NCBI RefSeq assembly: GCF_964019385.1
Contig: NC_088643.1
Location: forward strand, 11,451,003-11,515,002
Source of the DNA: Sycon ciliatum
Taxonomy: Eukaryota; Porifera; Calcarea; Leucosolenida; Sycettidae
Length of the DNA: 64,000 nt
Direction of reading: 5' to 3'
Numbering within the stretch: the stretch's first letter is position 1; every line of letters begins with the position of its first letter. The translations under genes and the position numbers were made by a program. Positions 44,147 to 56,320 of the stretch are shown piece by piece. The notes below the pieces were generated by a model that worked only from the letters and a program-made list of their open reading frames with translations, made no database searches and had not been told where the DNA came from.

Positions 44147-44315
44147 CAGTCGTCCCTCTCTAATCCGGCACTTTATAATCCAGCACCCTCGATAAACCAG
44201 CACAATTTTCAGTAGCCAAATTGTCCTCTTCATGTACATTGCAGCAGTAAATCAGATTTGTTAATCCAGCAGATTTTCGTGGCACAAATGGTGCCGGATT
44301 ATAGAGGGACCACTG
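44147..44315. mobile_element. 169-bp MITE, CAGTCGTCCCTCTCTAA family
   Basis: The ends CAGTCGTCCCTCTCTAATCC and ATTATAGAGGGACCACTG are inverted; TA is duplicated at 44,145-44,146 and 44,316-44,317. The empty site in unit 1 is GCTAGTATCATCAC (about 2295). It belongs to the same family as 37,946-38,423. Confidence 0.9.
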
Positions 44316-45015
44316 TATCATCACTTTTCTACATGTATATGTATTTTAGCATATCCACCATCAATACTGGTCTCATGACAAATTACACTTACCTACCCTG
44401 ACTACTTCAAGTATGCCGCTGATAATATTATTATTCACACAGCCAATGGTTTTTTATGTGCCACATTCATTAGTGCCCTAGCTAGGCCCAATCTATGTTC
44501 TATCTTCCAGTCTTATCAGTGACGGCTCTCATAGCCAATGTTCATTTTTCCAAGCCATCACCAAGAAGATCTTTTTCTTTCTCAGCTAGGCCCGTTCACA
44601 GTTTCTTTTCCATTTCAAGTTCCGCCCGTTCCACCATCCTGGAAGCATGGAGAGGGACTATATTGTGAATATTTTCAAGTTACAAGCAAAATATTGGCCA
44701 TGACATCATTACTACTTACAGGCTGTACTGCAATGACATCACTACTACTTACCTGCTGTACTGCTATGACATCACAACTACTTACCGGCTATTATTAATT
44801 GTGTCACTATTCAAGATGCTTTATACTTGAAGTACTACGCTTACTTCATACAAAGTGTTGAAATATGAAGCCTGAAATCACATGCAGTCTAGGCGTGCCT
44901 GTACGATACCAGCATGCCGACACTGCAACTTGCTGTTGGCACCCCCGCGCCCGTTTTGAACACTGTGCCATTGCGCTCGTGGAAATCTAAACTATCTGCT
45001 CGTCCAAATCCAGAG

Positions 45016-45240
45016 CGTGTGTGGCTTGTTCAGGATCTGTACGCACTGGAAACTCTCGGCTAGTCTACCGTCTTTCTGACATTGCCACTTGAACTTGAAA
45101 ATAGAAGCAGCTTTTCCTATGTGCAGTTGCATTGAGCCATGGTGTTTTTATCTTATTCTTGTGAATCCTTTCCGGAAGCAAATGCTGGTTTTTATACATT
45201 CGTGTAATTACTCAGGGCTATTTGCAATAATACTAATAAT
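45016..45240 (+). mobile_element. SINE-like or truncated retroposon insert
   Basis: A 225-bp insert ends in an AAT-rich tail (GCAATAATACTAATAAT) and is flanked by the 10-bp duplication AAATCCAGAG (45,006-45,015 and 45,241-45,250). Units 1 and 2 are uninterrupted here. No coding; the family is unknown. Confidence 0.75.
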
Positions 45241-45391
45241 AAATCCAGAGGGCTCAGACCCCGCCTCCGCAGACGTTACATACTCTTGCGCCTGCCCATG
45301 AGCACGGCCAGTGATCTCTAGGCGCAGTATCGTCACAGAATCATGGTCCGTGACGTTTGCCACCTCCATTTATCTACACTTGAAGGAACTG

Positions 45392-45824
45392 CTGTCCCTC
45401 CAGGAATCCGCGGGCGCGGCAAAATCCGCGGAATTCCACGGAATTCATGTTTTTTGAATATCCCGCGGAATTCACAGTTTTCACCGCAGAATCGTGAAAA
45501 TCACGGTTTGGGGGCAATGCGAGCACGCGCTTCATATTCATGCACATGCACAGTGCAGTGTCCTGTCACTATTTTGTTGCATTCAAAGTCGAGCGAGTTT
45601 TATTCGTTACTGTATTGAGCCTATCGTGTGTTTTCGACCACTAAATATTTTTTATTGATACTTGAACATAGCATATAGCCATGTCTTTTCGCCGGTGCAG
45701 CGCCGCAGAAATACCGCAGTATTGCCGCAGAATTCACGCTATCCGCCGCATAATGTAGCGATTTGTGGGCGCAGAATTCTGCGCAGAATTTCAACTTTCT
45801 GCCCGCGGATTCCTGGAGGGACAG
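45392..45824. mobile_element. 433-bp MITE with CTGTCCCTCCAGG ends
   Basis: CTGTCCCTCCAGGAATCCGC at the left is perfectly complemented at the right, over about 24 bp (GCCCGCGGATTCCTGGAGGG ACAG). Subterminal CCGCGGAATTC motifs recur. Units 1 and 2 lack it. Confidence 0.88.
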
Positions 45825-47560
45825 GTACTGTCGTGGGCTTTGAAATCCGTTGAAAAGTCAAGCGGCCACGTGGCGCTGACCTTGCAGCCGTGAGCACTGC
45901 TGATCCATTTTTATGGTGTGTACGTTAACTATAGTGCGCGTACATGGACAGTGTGTGTACACGTTAAAAGCAGTATAGGGTGCCGGTCCCGGTCATCCCA
46001 TCTGATTTCAATGTTCACGACAGTACATTGTAGATCTGAACCATGATGAATTTGATCATTACAACACTGCTGCATATTACTGATGGTAACATAATACAAA
46101 TACTGGCAGGGGTAGGATCCCGTTCATGAGCTTGGGATGAATGGGCACACTTTAGTTTGGCATGCTGTCCCGCTGAGTATGTATATACACACATAACAAA
46201 CACACGCACGTGTATGCACATCCATGTGCACCTCCCCCCCCCCCCCCACCACAAACACATTCACGTGCACAAACACACACACACACACAAACACGTGCGT
46301 GCGCGCGTGCTCGTACGTACACACAAACACATTTGGATTTTGGACACATTGCCATGTTCAGGCAGGATATGTCCTGTGGGCTACTGGAAAGCTGGCCACA
46401 ATGGGAAACAATGTGGAAGGAGCTGCGGTCTGTGCTTGCTCAGGTCGAACAATGGCTACATTTGTGATGCTTCATGCTTTGACGTGATAGTACACAGCGG
46501 CTGCAACGGGCATTTCTACATTTGTCACACCAATGCTAGCAGTGCTGCTAGATTTCAATACTAGAGTAAAATATGATGTGTATCTCAAGGATAGTAGCAT
46601 GAACTTGTATGTACAGGGTATGCTGACTGCTATGGCAATATACATTGCAGTATAAACATTTGTAGAGTAGAGTTTTCCAGGTTTAACTGACATACCGGTA
46701 ACTATTCTGTACAGTGACTAGTGTAAAAACAGTAGGTGAGAGTAGACATGAACATATTCAGTAAAACTGATACCACAGTAGACTGGACTAGACAGTACAT
46801 GTAGTTCAGTTGATCATTATATCTACATAGTAACACAACACTGTGTGTCATAGACAATCTGTATACATCATGTCTATACAAGTGATGTCATAGTGTTGCG
46901 ATCAATGACAGGTAGTGTGCTCTTGGAGTATCTCTTACTGCAGTAGCTGCTTGAAATCAGTGATCCCTGTCCAGTGCTGTCACTTTCACCAATCTCAACT
47001 GCTAAACACTATCCAGTAGAGATCCTCAGAAGCTCAGCTAGCCCTGTAGAATGTACAACGGGAAGAGTGCACATAAACGCACACACACACACACGCGCCC
47101 AAACACACACCACCACACCCGCACACATACCAAACAACACACACAGGCAGAATCACCCATTTACTTGAAGCTCTGGACATAGAATTAGTCTTATGGATTG
47201 AATGCGTTGGTGATATAATTAAGAATGAAGTCATTGTTATAATAATCATGACCCATAATGACATCATGACTGGAATCTACAGGCAGTGTTTGCACACAAT
47301 CTAAATAACCGATCAAGCTGTAAAAGAGGTGACAGTATGACAGGATACGTTGCACACATAGTATAGAAGCGACATTCCCTCACACATTCTGCCATTTGTT
47401 TTCCGCATACACACTGTGAAAGACTCCCGCCTGTTCTATAAACCCATCGTTACAATGTCACATTGGCCCTAGAAGGGGTCATACAGAGGGACAGTAGAAA
47501 TATACCGTGTGGGATCCTACAGAAAATCAAAGGTCTTGTGCGAGTACCCCCCCCCCCCTC
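45825..47560. other. Shared noncoding block, unit 3
   Basis: Counterpart of 3240-4919 and 26,250-27,650. It holds CA microsatellites (46,190-46,330, 47,075-47,145) and the conserved block 46,330-47,040. No gene supported. Confidence 0.6.
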
Positions 47561-47652
47561 CCTCTACTGTTGGTCCTGCCATGGACTCATCGGTAGTTCA
47601 CTCGTAATACTGAATCACTACCATACAAGTACAAGTACAGCCCTCCCTCCCA

Positions 47653-47693
<41 letters not shown>

Positions 47694-47756
47694 ACACATA
47701 CACATACATACGCACATACATACACACACACACACACACACGCACACACATACGCA

Positions 47757-47815
<59 letters not shown>

Positions 47816-48220
47816 ATACAAACACACAAACGCACACACATCCACACATACACTCACAAACAAACACACACACACACAGTCTTCAGTCTGTCTCACTGAG
47901 CCGATGTTACCGTGTAATACGAATGGGCAATACATAGAGGTAGTGCGAAAATATGGCGTGATGATATTACGGATGATCAAAAGTTTGCTTCACATACCTC
48001 CTCTCCAATTCCCCCCACCCATACACACTTCAGGCCGCCCCCCCCCCCCCCCCCCACACACATACCCGCATCCCCCCCCCCCCCCTCCCCCCTCCCTGCT
48101 GGTCCTGCGATGGACTCTCGATAGTTCACTCGTAATACTGATGAACTACCATACAAGTACAGACACCATGCACATGCACACACACACCCAACACACACAC
48201 ACCCACCCACACACACACAT

Positions 48221-48280
<60 letters not shown>

Positions 48281-48490
48281 CTACTACTACTACTGTAGCT
48301 TGGTTGCCACAAGGGCCACACCACTCCGAAAGGAGCCAGAGTCATTGTCAGGAGCAGCCAATATTACAGTGTAGCACAAGATCAAGAATGGGAAATACAA
48401 AGAGGCAGCTCGAAAATACAGCGTGATGATGTTACGGATGATCAAAGTTTGGTTCCCACACCTCCCCTCCAACTCGACCCTCCCCCCCAC
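47560..48490. repeat. Imperfect tandem duplication of about 0.5 kb with CA arrays
   Basis: TTGGTCCTGCCATGGACTC and TAGTTCACTCGTAATACTGA at 47,571-47,613 recur at 48,098-48,140. GATGATATTACGGATGATCA near 47,960 recurs near 48,425. Each copy carries a long CA microsatellite and a poly-C tract. Long CA-encoded frames here are artefacts. Confidence 0.8.
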
Positions 48491-48506
48491 CATCCCCAAC
48501 ACACAT

Positions 48507-49212
48507 GTTTGTGAGACCCCGTGGGTGTCTGGATGGACCATCTGAAGTGAAGTGTGGTACCACAGTGCTTGATGTTACTCCAGTCACGAAGTATCTCGGT
48601 GTCATGCTTGATGACCAACTGTCCTGGAAGCCCCAAGTGGACTTTATTGCCAGCAAGACTGCTACTACAATCGGGCAGCTCTGGCGCCATGGACGGTGCC
48701 TTTCACTCAATGCCCGCCGGGCCTGGTACATGAGTATGATCCAGTCTGTTCTCTGCTATGCCTCAAACTGTTTCTTTCCTGCTCTATCCAAACTGCTGCT
48801 ACATCGACTGCTACGCATTGCTAAGTCTGGCATACGAGCCATCTTCCAACTCCCCAGAAGGACCCCCACTGCTCGCCTATTTGCCAGACTATCAATGCCT
48901 CAGCTCCACCAGCTGTACGTGCAACGTCTGCTTCTCTTCGTCTTCCGCTGCCTTCATGGCAGAGCCAGCTCACTGTTCCAATCCTACTACTCCCTCATTG
49001 CCACGGATGTGGACAGAAGTTGTGTCACGCGTGGTCAGGTCAGCCAGCTGCTCAGAGTGCCGTTCCTACCTGGTCCCTCAGGCCGTAGCTCTATCGCCTT
49101 TGTTGGCAGTACCACATGGAACTCTCTCCCTGCTGATATTCGCGCTTGCGACGTACGCCACACGTTTCAAGCATTGCTGTCTGGCTATGACCTCATCTCC
49201 CTCGTCAACTAG
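48507..49212 (+). CDS. LINE reverse transcriptase, C-terminal part
   Basis: The frame stays open to the stop at 49,210-49,212. It contains TKYLGVMLDDQLSWKPQVD, the conserved block after the catalytic palm of non-LTR reverse transcriptases. The helical thumb (IASKTATTIGQLWR, ARRAWYMSMIQSVLCYASN) and a conserved C-terminal region with TTWNSLPADIR follow. The catalytic YxDD region, the endonuclease and any ORF1 are missing because of 5' truncation. The intact remaining frame suggests a young insertion. Confidence 0.85.
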
Positions 49213-49612
49213 CTCTCCGATGTTGTGCCTACTATGTCTTCTTCACAGATTCTGCCTGAACAGATGCTCATCAATTATGTTCTTGTCCTCTATCCTAGTC
49301 CAAATCCTGCCTTGCCCATGCATGACTCTCATGAAATGCCCGTACTAAATAGTCTATAGAACAAGAATATTGTATATCATACTTCTCTCATCAACTATGA
49401 TAATACCCATTTCATACCCCCCCCCTTCATAAAATTAATACCTACTGTTTTCTTTCCTTTCATTTCATCTTCTTTTCCATTCCTTTCTTCTTCATACACA
49501 TTTTAAACATTTTCATCATATTGTGAGAGCCGTGGGCCAACAGCCCCGGTGAGAAGGCAGTCTTGCCTGTTCATATGGTGAAGTAAAATAAAGAAACAAC
49601 AACAACAACAAC
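48507..49612 (+). mobile_element. 5'-truncated LINE (non-LTR retrotransposon)
   Basis: The element starts within the reverse transcriptase and ends in an (AAC)n tail after AAATAAAG. The 9-bp duplication AACACACAT flanks it (48,498-48,506 and 49,613-49,621). It sits in a CA/C-rich tract that is uninterrupted in unit 2 (about 28,970). CR1/jockey-like judging from the protein. It inserted after the duplication. Confidence 0.85.
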
Positions 49613-49619
49613 AACACAC

Positions 49620-49790
49620 ATCAGCACCCCCCCCCCACACACACATACCCCCCCCCCCCACACACACCTCTATCCCCGCCCCCTCGCCCCCCCCCCCCCC
49701 ACACACACCGGCACTGCCCCCCCCCCCCCACACACACCTGCCCCCCCCCCCCCCCCACACACACACCTGCCCCCCCCCCCCCCACCCAGA
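49620..49790. repeat. Poly-C/CACA low-complexity tract
   Basis: Alternating poly-C and CACACA runs just downstream of the receptor copy 3 gene; similar tracts lie at 28,960-29,170 in unit 2. Confidence 0.9.
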
Positions 49791-49895
49791 AATGTTTACA
49801 CGTAGACTGAGCCGTAATTTTCTCACGATACCAAGGCACTAACAAACCAGTTCATCACACAGCACTCACAATCTGTCATGTCAGTTGATGATAAC

Positions 49896-50312
49896 TTACT
49901 GTAGTATGCGATGTCTGAGTGCTGCCAGCATAGCACAGTGTTGGTTGTGTTCACTTCGGTGTTCATCAGTTTGACGATGTTTGCCACACAGGTAAGCCAT
50001 GCCACAACGAGGACATGCTGTGATGTTGTCCAGGTCATAGCAGACAAAACATGCTGCTACACGTGGACACCATTCCAGTAGTGCAATGTGGTGATCAATG
50101 CTCACTTGGCTTCTCTTGGATTGATGATGTAGGGCAGCAAAGAGAGAGATGTACGGTGGAGGAATGTCCCAAGCTTGTACTGGTAAGTATACAACTCCAG
50201 ACACCGAGAGACCAGTTGCACACTTGCTTGGCAGGCAAGCACTGAGATCCTTAACAAGTGACTTCAACACTGGGAAGAGTGTGGAACTAACATCAGTCGC
50301 CAAGATCGTATT
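49896..50312 (-). CDS. NLR-like receptor copy 3, exon 3: MYND-like zinc finger
   Basis: From acceptor ctctag (50,312, phase 0) to TAA at 49,896-49,898, 138 codons, fully open. The N-terminal part reads NTILATDVSSTLFPVLKSLV, and the finger is CFVC, x8, CPRC, LCGKH, then EHNQHC. As in copy 1, the usual sixth zinc ligand is Arg with His just before. QVSIDHHIALLEWCPRVAA before the finger is unchanged between copies 1 and 3. The stop again overlaps a CA|GTAAGT sequence. The intron to exon 2 is 330 bp. Confidence 0.82.
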   Translation of the reverse strand, partial: NTILATDVSSTLFPVLKSLVKDLSACLPSKCATGLSVSGVVYLPVQAWDIPPPYISLFAALHHQSKRSQVSIDHHIALLEWCPRVAACFVCYDLDNITACPRCGMAYLCGKHRQTDEHRSEHNQHCAMLAALRHRILQ

Positions 50313-50642
50313 CTAGAGCAAAGCACACCACAAAGAAAAGTGTAGAAAAGAAAGTCACTGAACTAAGGCTTGTACACTCGAAACAGAGAACATCATGCAC
50401 AATAATAACAAATCAGGCTGATATAGCAGAATGGAACAAATTCCACTTCACCAGTTAACAATGTTCAAAATTATCACATTTCCCTCTGTGTTTTTAAAGA
50501 AATCAACCTTAGAGAGACAGACCCTATACAGTAGATAATTACTGAGTACACTGGTTTGCAATACAATGTTCCATTCAGAGTGGAGTGCGGATGAAAAACA
50601 GTTATGGTACCCTGAACTGTGAACATTGCACTACCAGCTTAC

Positions 50643-53170
50643 CTGTAACAGGAGCATTGCTCTGGCCATCAGAATACAATACTGCATCACTTCCAGATTA
50701 GGTACCTTGTTCTGACTACAGTTGTTAATCAGTGCTGTTGTGTGATCTGCTGGATTTGAGCCATGACACCATCTCCTGACATAGTCCATCACAATGTTGT
50801 AGGGATGCTGTGCTGGTAGAGTGAGACCCTTTGGAGTTGTGTGTGCCCTTCCATTTACTACCAAGGGTATGTACAGGTTGGTGTACATACCATCCAAGTA
50901 CATGTACAGTAGTGTGGATACGGTGTCATTATCCATGGAGTACAGGTACTGTTGTAACCGAAAAGCTGCCAGTGTGGTATTGTCATTGGCATTAATCGTG
51001 CGGCTGATAGCAGTTGGTACATGTTTCCACTTGCACAGTGCTATACCCAGTGTTGTAAGCAATGATGGTGAAATAATCCACTCACTGCTACAGGAACTTG
51101 ACATGACCTTGCCCAGGATCACAACAATGCACTGTTGCAGAAAACCGTACATTACGGCACATGACCTGACTGCACCATCCTGTGATAGGAAGTATGATGA
51201 CATCACTCTCTCAGCAAGGTCTTCTACCACCTGTACATTGGGTATATCCTTGTTTAGCAGAGTGGAACAATACAGTTGAATGAGTTTCAGGGCACATTCA
51301 GTGACACCTGTTGCAAGACCAATTCCCAGTGTTGTTGTAACACGCTGGTACACCACCTGAAGACGGGATAGTGTTTCCTGGCTCAGTTCAACCTGTCCTT
51401 CCCTGCAGTCGATGTCCAGAGACATGATTACCCTGCATGACTCCAGAGAAAGTTGCATCAAAGGTAGCTGCAACTGTGACTCCACTCCAGTCAGTTCTTG
51501 TTCAGATTTCTCTAGGAGCATTTGGGTTCTGGAATCCAAACTCTCGAAAGTGACATCAGAATCTGCAATGCTTCGACGGAAAAAACAACACAGGACCGAG
51601 GTGCAAATGCTGTCAGCTTGTACAGATAGCGGTGTTGTGTCCAATCTTTGTATCCTGTCCCCAAACTCTCCAACAAACACTTTTCTCCCAAACAAGGCAA
51701 GTAGGATACTCGATGACTTTGTTAATCCAGAGAAAGGAAGCAAGTCATCGCCAGGCAAAACATCAACAACAGACAACGCCATCTGTATGTTCACGCTTTC
51801 CTGAAGCAGTTGGTAACTCCAAAACACTGCTTTGTCTGCACTACAACCTCTACAGTCATCAACTTCCTTCACAAAGCCAAGGAAATGCTTGCACATTCGC
51901 CGTTGGTACACACGTCGCTTGTCTTCAGGGCATTGGTAACGACCAAACTCGGCAATGAATGGTTGAAGTGAGTAGCGGTCCAGATACGGATTGTAATCCA
52001 GGAAACAAATCTTGATCAACGGATCAAAACGTACAAGATGAACCATACTGGCCTTAGTGTCAGCCAAACCTACTATCACACGAGCGCAATCAGATGAGAA
52101 CGAGGAGCGCAGTTGAGAGAGAGCATGGAATGATGCCTTGTCATCATGTTGTAATGTGTTGTATGCTATTGTCAACAGCTTCAGGATTCGATCATTCGGT
52201 TTCAGACGATCATCATTAAACACATCGAGACCAAGATCTTGGAATAACGATAACAACATGGTTGGAGTTAACCGACCACCTTGTAGAAGACCAGCTGTGA
52301 TGCGTACAGCAAGTGGAACATTTCCACAACGGTCCACTAACCTCTGTGCATCTTCAATGCTCACACTACCTTCAACACATAGACCATGGAGAAGGCCAAC
52401 AGCACAAACCTTTGTCAGACCATCAAGACGGTGTTGTTGTAGTTTAAACTGGGCAGCGTGTAGGTCAAAGTAAACACGACTTGTCAGTAGGACATGGGCG
52501 TTGTGTTGCCGTCGCAGAAGTTGCTCCACAACATCTTGCAGCTGGAAATCTTTATCAGCACCAGCATGGATAGCATCTTCGGCATTGTCCAGAATACATA
52601 ACATGTGGTGCTGGCTACCATCATCATCCATGTCATCAGTTGATTTGGTTGTCTTGCCAGTAGTTTCAGATGAAGCTGGGTTTGTTTCGAGTCGGTTTTG
52701 AATCATTGCCTGGACAGCGTCAACACCAGCTACACCGCGTAAGTCAAAGAACTCCACACGACAACCAGCATTGCAACATACATGTCCCACAGCAATGGCT
52801 ACGGACGTCTTGCCAAAACCAGCTGGTGCCACAAGACTCTGCACACGTGTAGATGATGACTTGGACTTTGTTGTGAGAATGTTGTGACTGATCTCTGTGA
52901 CAATGTCATTCCTGCCAGTGAAGTGTCGGTCTTTGTCCGGTAGAGATGACTGGCTTGAAGTTGCTGATCTTGTTGAATCCTGTGTTGTAGTCAATGTTGT
53001 ATTGGATGTTGTACCCGCTCTAGTTACATTGGCTGTTGTTTCAGCTGATGTTGGTTGTTTGAAGATTGGTTCACATCTGTTGGAGGTCCGTTGTTGGTCT
53101 GCCTGACCACCCCCCACTGTGTGCTGCAATGGCTGTGTTTTCTGTTTGCCAACTGTTGTCATGGTGATAC
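50643..53170 (-). CDS. NLR-like receptor copy 3, exon 2: NB-ARC STAND NTPase
   Basis: A 2528-bp exon from acceptor ttgctag (53,170, phase 1) to donor CAG|gtaagc (50,643, phase 0), open throughout. It has Walker A APAGFGKTS, Walker B LCILDNAED, sensor-1-like VLLTSR, CGNVPLA and a winged helix ending YSLQPFIAEF with no MHD His-Asp. The segment from FQDLGLDVFNDD to the winged helix is almost identical to copy 1, whereas the later helical region (DSICTSVLCC) follows copy 2. The last residues (AMLLLQ) differ from the LLNVE or LLNMEV of the other copies. With exons 1 and 3 intact this is, beside copy 1, a potentially functional receptor. Confidence 0.88.
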
Positions 53171-53429
53171 CTAGCAAGGAAGCAGTAAGTATGAATAAAC
53201 CTGTTGTAAGTTTTGAAACTCTTTCAAAAGGGATGTATGATGTACTTCCTTTGTTAACCCTAATGTTGTTGCATGTTTTTGCAGTTCCGTCAAAAGCATT
53301 CTATGGCTACAACACACTTCGCAGAGGGGAAAACAATGCGCATACGAGAGATAGTAGTTTATAGATGTCACACAGTTTGTTTCGAAGTCGTCCAGCTTCT
53401 CTCTTCATCTGAATTCGATGACAACTCAT

Positions 53430-54030
53430 TCCCTGCATTGAGTCTGCTTCCTCGCTGACTCCCGTCTCCAGCGCTGACACCCTGACAGCCCTTGCTCCGT
53501 AACCTTTAAAAGATGCCGAGAAAATATTTGATCGTACTTTTTTGCTTGAACTGTGTGCTTGATGATTTGCACGGTGCCACTGTCAGCAGTGTTTCTCTCC
53601 GCCACTCTCCAGAATGCGATGGAAGGCGCCATGGCAAAACATTGTAAACAAGCAAACATTTAATGCTTTTCATCTTGGCAGCGGGGTTCTGCTGCCAGCA
53701 TGTTTCCAAAGCCTGCAGAACTTCTGAGCTCCTTTCTGGTTTCCTTCGCCATCAGTGACACGTCTGTCTCCAGGCTGTAGAAGAATGCCAAGTCGTCCGC
53801 GTTGACATCGGGGTTTTGTCCCGGCTGAACAACAACCTGAATGTCGGGTCCCTTCGCTTTCCCTTGCGCTGCAAACGCACGTGCATTGAGTTTTATTGTT
53901 TATTGTGTGCGGACGCGGACCATCGTGCTGGTACAGCAGTGGCTGGCCGGCTTCTGTCCAGTTCTAGGCACTTCTTCATGCCACGCGGTCTTCCAAACTA
54001 ATACTTACTTCCGTTTTCCCAGCCCCGAAT
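53430..54030 (-). pseudogene. Mariner-like transposase remnant in intron 1, unit 3
   Basis: The same relic as at 14,560-15,110, with GPDIQVVVQPGQNPDVNADD in one minus-strand frame. The N-terminal half is missing, and the sequence runs into a poly-G tract (54,074-54,086) as in unit 1. Confidence 0.68.
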
Positions 54031-54283
54031 GTTCCACATGGTTGACACGTGCCAGCACCACAGGTCGTGGGAGGGGGGGGGGGGGGTAGATCACCAACAT
54101 GTTTCCCTAAAATACCTATAGAAAGATCATAAAATCAAAATTTCTTAGTACTGGTAGTGTTCTGTGCACTGAGCAATGACAGAGGGATACGTTTACGTTG
54201 CAAGAATAACAGAGGGATACGTTTACGTTTGAGAATAACGCCCCGATTTCAAACAAGAACCCCGGGCTTATGTCGTACTAGTA

Positions 54284-54902
54284 GAGACGCTTTGCTGAGC
54301 AAAACGTTGCATGGATTACCGCGTCTGGGCTTGCAAATATTTCTGAGAACGTTTGCGCGAAATTTGTATTTTGCATGATTTTCGTTCCAGGAAAGTACGC
54401 GTGTACTCGCGCTTGTTTGAGAAGTCATCTTCATCCGATTATTTATTTTTGCAAGTGGCAGCACCCTGCGACGAGAACTCTTCGACTACGTTGTCCATGA
54501 CCGGCAGACAAACGGGTTTGACTGTGCTGTAATCCGGCGCAGCAACACCTGAAAAGCAAGAAAACAGGGATCATTGATATAACCGACTCTGAAAAGACGA
54601 CCAGGGTAGGAGATCGGACATGGTTCCGGAGATTAAGCAACACGGGCTGCCATATGGGAAAGCTAGCACTGGAGGACCAAGCCAAGAGTGTATCTACTGG
54701 ATTGTGAAAGATGAAGCACCAAACATTGCATGAGCGTGGTTCACCAATAGTCACTGGTCCGTGATCAGCGAAAATTACTGCGAAAATTGTTTCGTATTTC
54801 CTTCAACTTTCGCGTTCACAGCTGCGAACGTTCGTGAGAAGTTGCTACTCGCGACGTCAATCGAAAATTTACGCGAACTTTTGCTCAGCAAAACCTCTCT
54901 AG
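54284..54902. mobile_element. DNA transposon remnant, unit 3 copy
   Basis: The ends TAGAGACGCTTTGCTGAGCA and its imperfect right complement TTTTGCTCAGCAAAACCTCT form inverted repeats. It is the same element as 16,275-17,135, without the nested 222-bp MITE. No transposase was recognised. Confidence 0.62.
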
Positions 54903-55280
54903 TGGTTGTTGTAAAACTCTACAATTAATAACAAAGTCATGTTCCACTGATAGCGGATTTTCCACAGTGGTGTTGATGACCATCTTGACCTAGTGAGATC
55001 TTTTGGAGGTCATTGAATGATGGCTGGTAGCCTTGGGCTCAGTATTTCCATGGAAATGTTCAAATTTATGACTGCCGCCAAAGTACCTTGCAATCTTCGC
55101 TCGCCAACAACTACTGTACTAAGTCTCAGTTGAACATTTGGTCTGGAAAGTGGCATTCTCTGGAATGCTGCACTATAGCTGCGGCATAGCAATGAGAAAA
55201 ACTGACTCCGACTGAAGCAATGTTTGCGATTTCGAAGTAATTGAAGTTTGGAAAATGAACGCCTGAGCAGTCACAGAAAG

Positions 55281-56144
55281 CATGGCCAGCAATCGAGGAC
55301 ATCTGAGAGTTGTAATTTTTGTACTCCTCCGAGGTGTGATTTTTGGCGTGCTGGGCCAAGCACAAGGAAGCCATCTGCAAAAAAACGGCAGAAAATGGTT
55401 GTTGTTTGATCCTTCGGTGTAATCTTTGTTTCTAGTCGAAGCTAGTTGCTGTTTGGAGCAGAAACGCTGAAATTGACTATTTTCTGCATGTACTCATACA
55501 TGTACTCATGTACTCAGGCATGCAGTCTCACTCGTATTTTAGCTCTTTTTCTGGAGTGGATGCTGCTCTGCGCCCCTTGGTGAACATTTCCTGCGCACGT
55601 GGAGCAGCTGAAAAGGACCACTGGTATCATGGTTTAGTTCCTGGTTTGAAAGTGGAGAGTCGACTTTTGTGCCTTGAAAAAGGAGTAGAGAGCGATAAAG
55701 GTACGTCTGTGGCGTATTTTCGAGTGCTCCTCGTACATTTTTGATTGTGATAGAAATTCTCAGACCAAAGTCAGCGCGATGATGGCCGTACAGTTTTCTT
55801 GTGGATTTTTTAGTTCTTTCATCTCGTATCCATGTCAGTATCGTGATGGTGAAGTGGGGAGGGTGATTTTCTTCCCCTAGGCTTCGTTCAGCCGACTTTG
55901 CTTCGTCCTCGTTGAAAAGTGATCCTGAAAAAAAGGTCGATTCGCAAAATTATGTTGATTTTGAATGTACATGATGACATGCGATTGCTGGCTATGGACA
56001 TGTCCGAGATGATCTGTTTCTGTGCACACTCGATCATTGATTAAAAAAAACATTCGAACTGTTGAGGATTCTCCCAACTCCAATTTATACTAGCCAGAGG
56101 GTGTATTGCATTATACGTGAAGGGAAAATTTAACAACCACTTAC
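55281..56144. other. Unit-3 unique intron DNA
   Basis: No match to units 1 or 2. A plus-strand frame 55,508-55,744 (SGVDAALRPLVNISC..) ends near a possible donor (AAAG|GTACGT). I do not recognise it and cannot claim it as an exon. Confidence 0.35.
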
Positions 56145-56319
56145 CGGAGTTGAGGCAGAATTCCTTGATGTTCGCCGCCGATCCCGGCCTAACCGCATTC
56201 TGAACAGCCATATGCATGTCTCTGCCGCTCGGTTTGTTGTATTTCTCGATCCACAGCTTTGTCATTGCGTCGAACAAGCTAAATGGGCTCGTCTCCGGAT
56301 GGGCTCTATCAGTGATCGC
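56145..56319 (-). CDS. NLR-like receptor copy 3, candidate extra exon (death-fold-like, part 2)
   Basis: Clear splice sites: acceptor acccacag|GCG (phase 0) and donor TCC G|gtaagtg (phase 1), identical in form to the CARD exon donor. The 175-bp exon reads AITDRAHPETSPFSLFDAMT, then KLWIEKYNKPSGRDMHMAVQ, then NAVRPGSAANIKEFCLNSG. The pattern (acidic-Pro turn, hydrophobic helix with LW, then PSG..M..AV) resembles the second half of Death domains. It splices in frame to the NB-ARC exon. No counterpart was found in units 1 or 2. The domain call is an inference from pattern only. Confidence 0.55.
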
Positions 56320-56320
56320 C

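Larger units (their letters stand above)
40019..55280. repeat. Segmental duplication unit 3, matching part
   Basis: Collinear with units 1 and 2 up to GTCACAGAAAG at 55,270-55,280. After that, units 1 and 2 continue with TACTTCAAGTATGA or TAATTCAAGTATGA, while unit 3 continues with unrelated CATGGCCAGCAATC. Confidence 0.8.

Noticed and set aside
47463-48374. 303-codon His/Thr-rich frame
   Set aside because: Consists largely of CA microsatellite translation.
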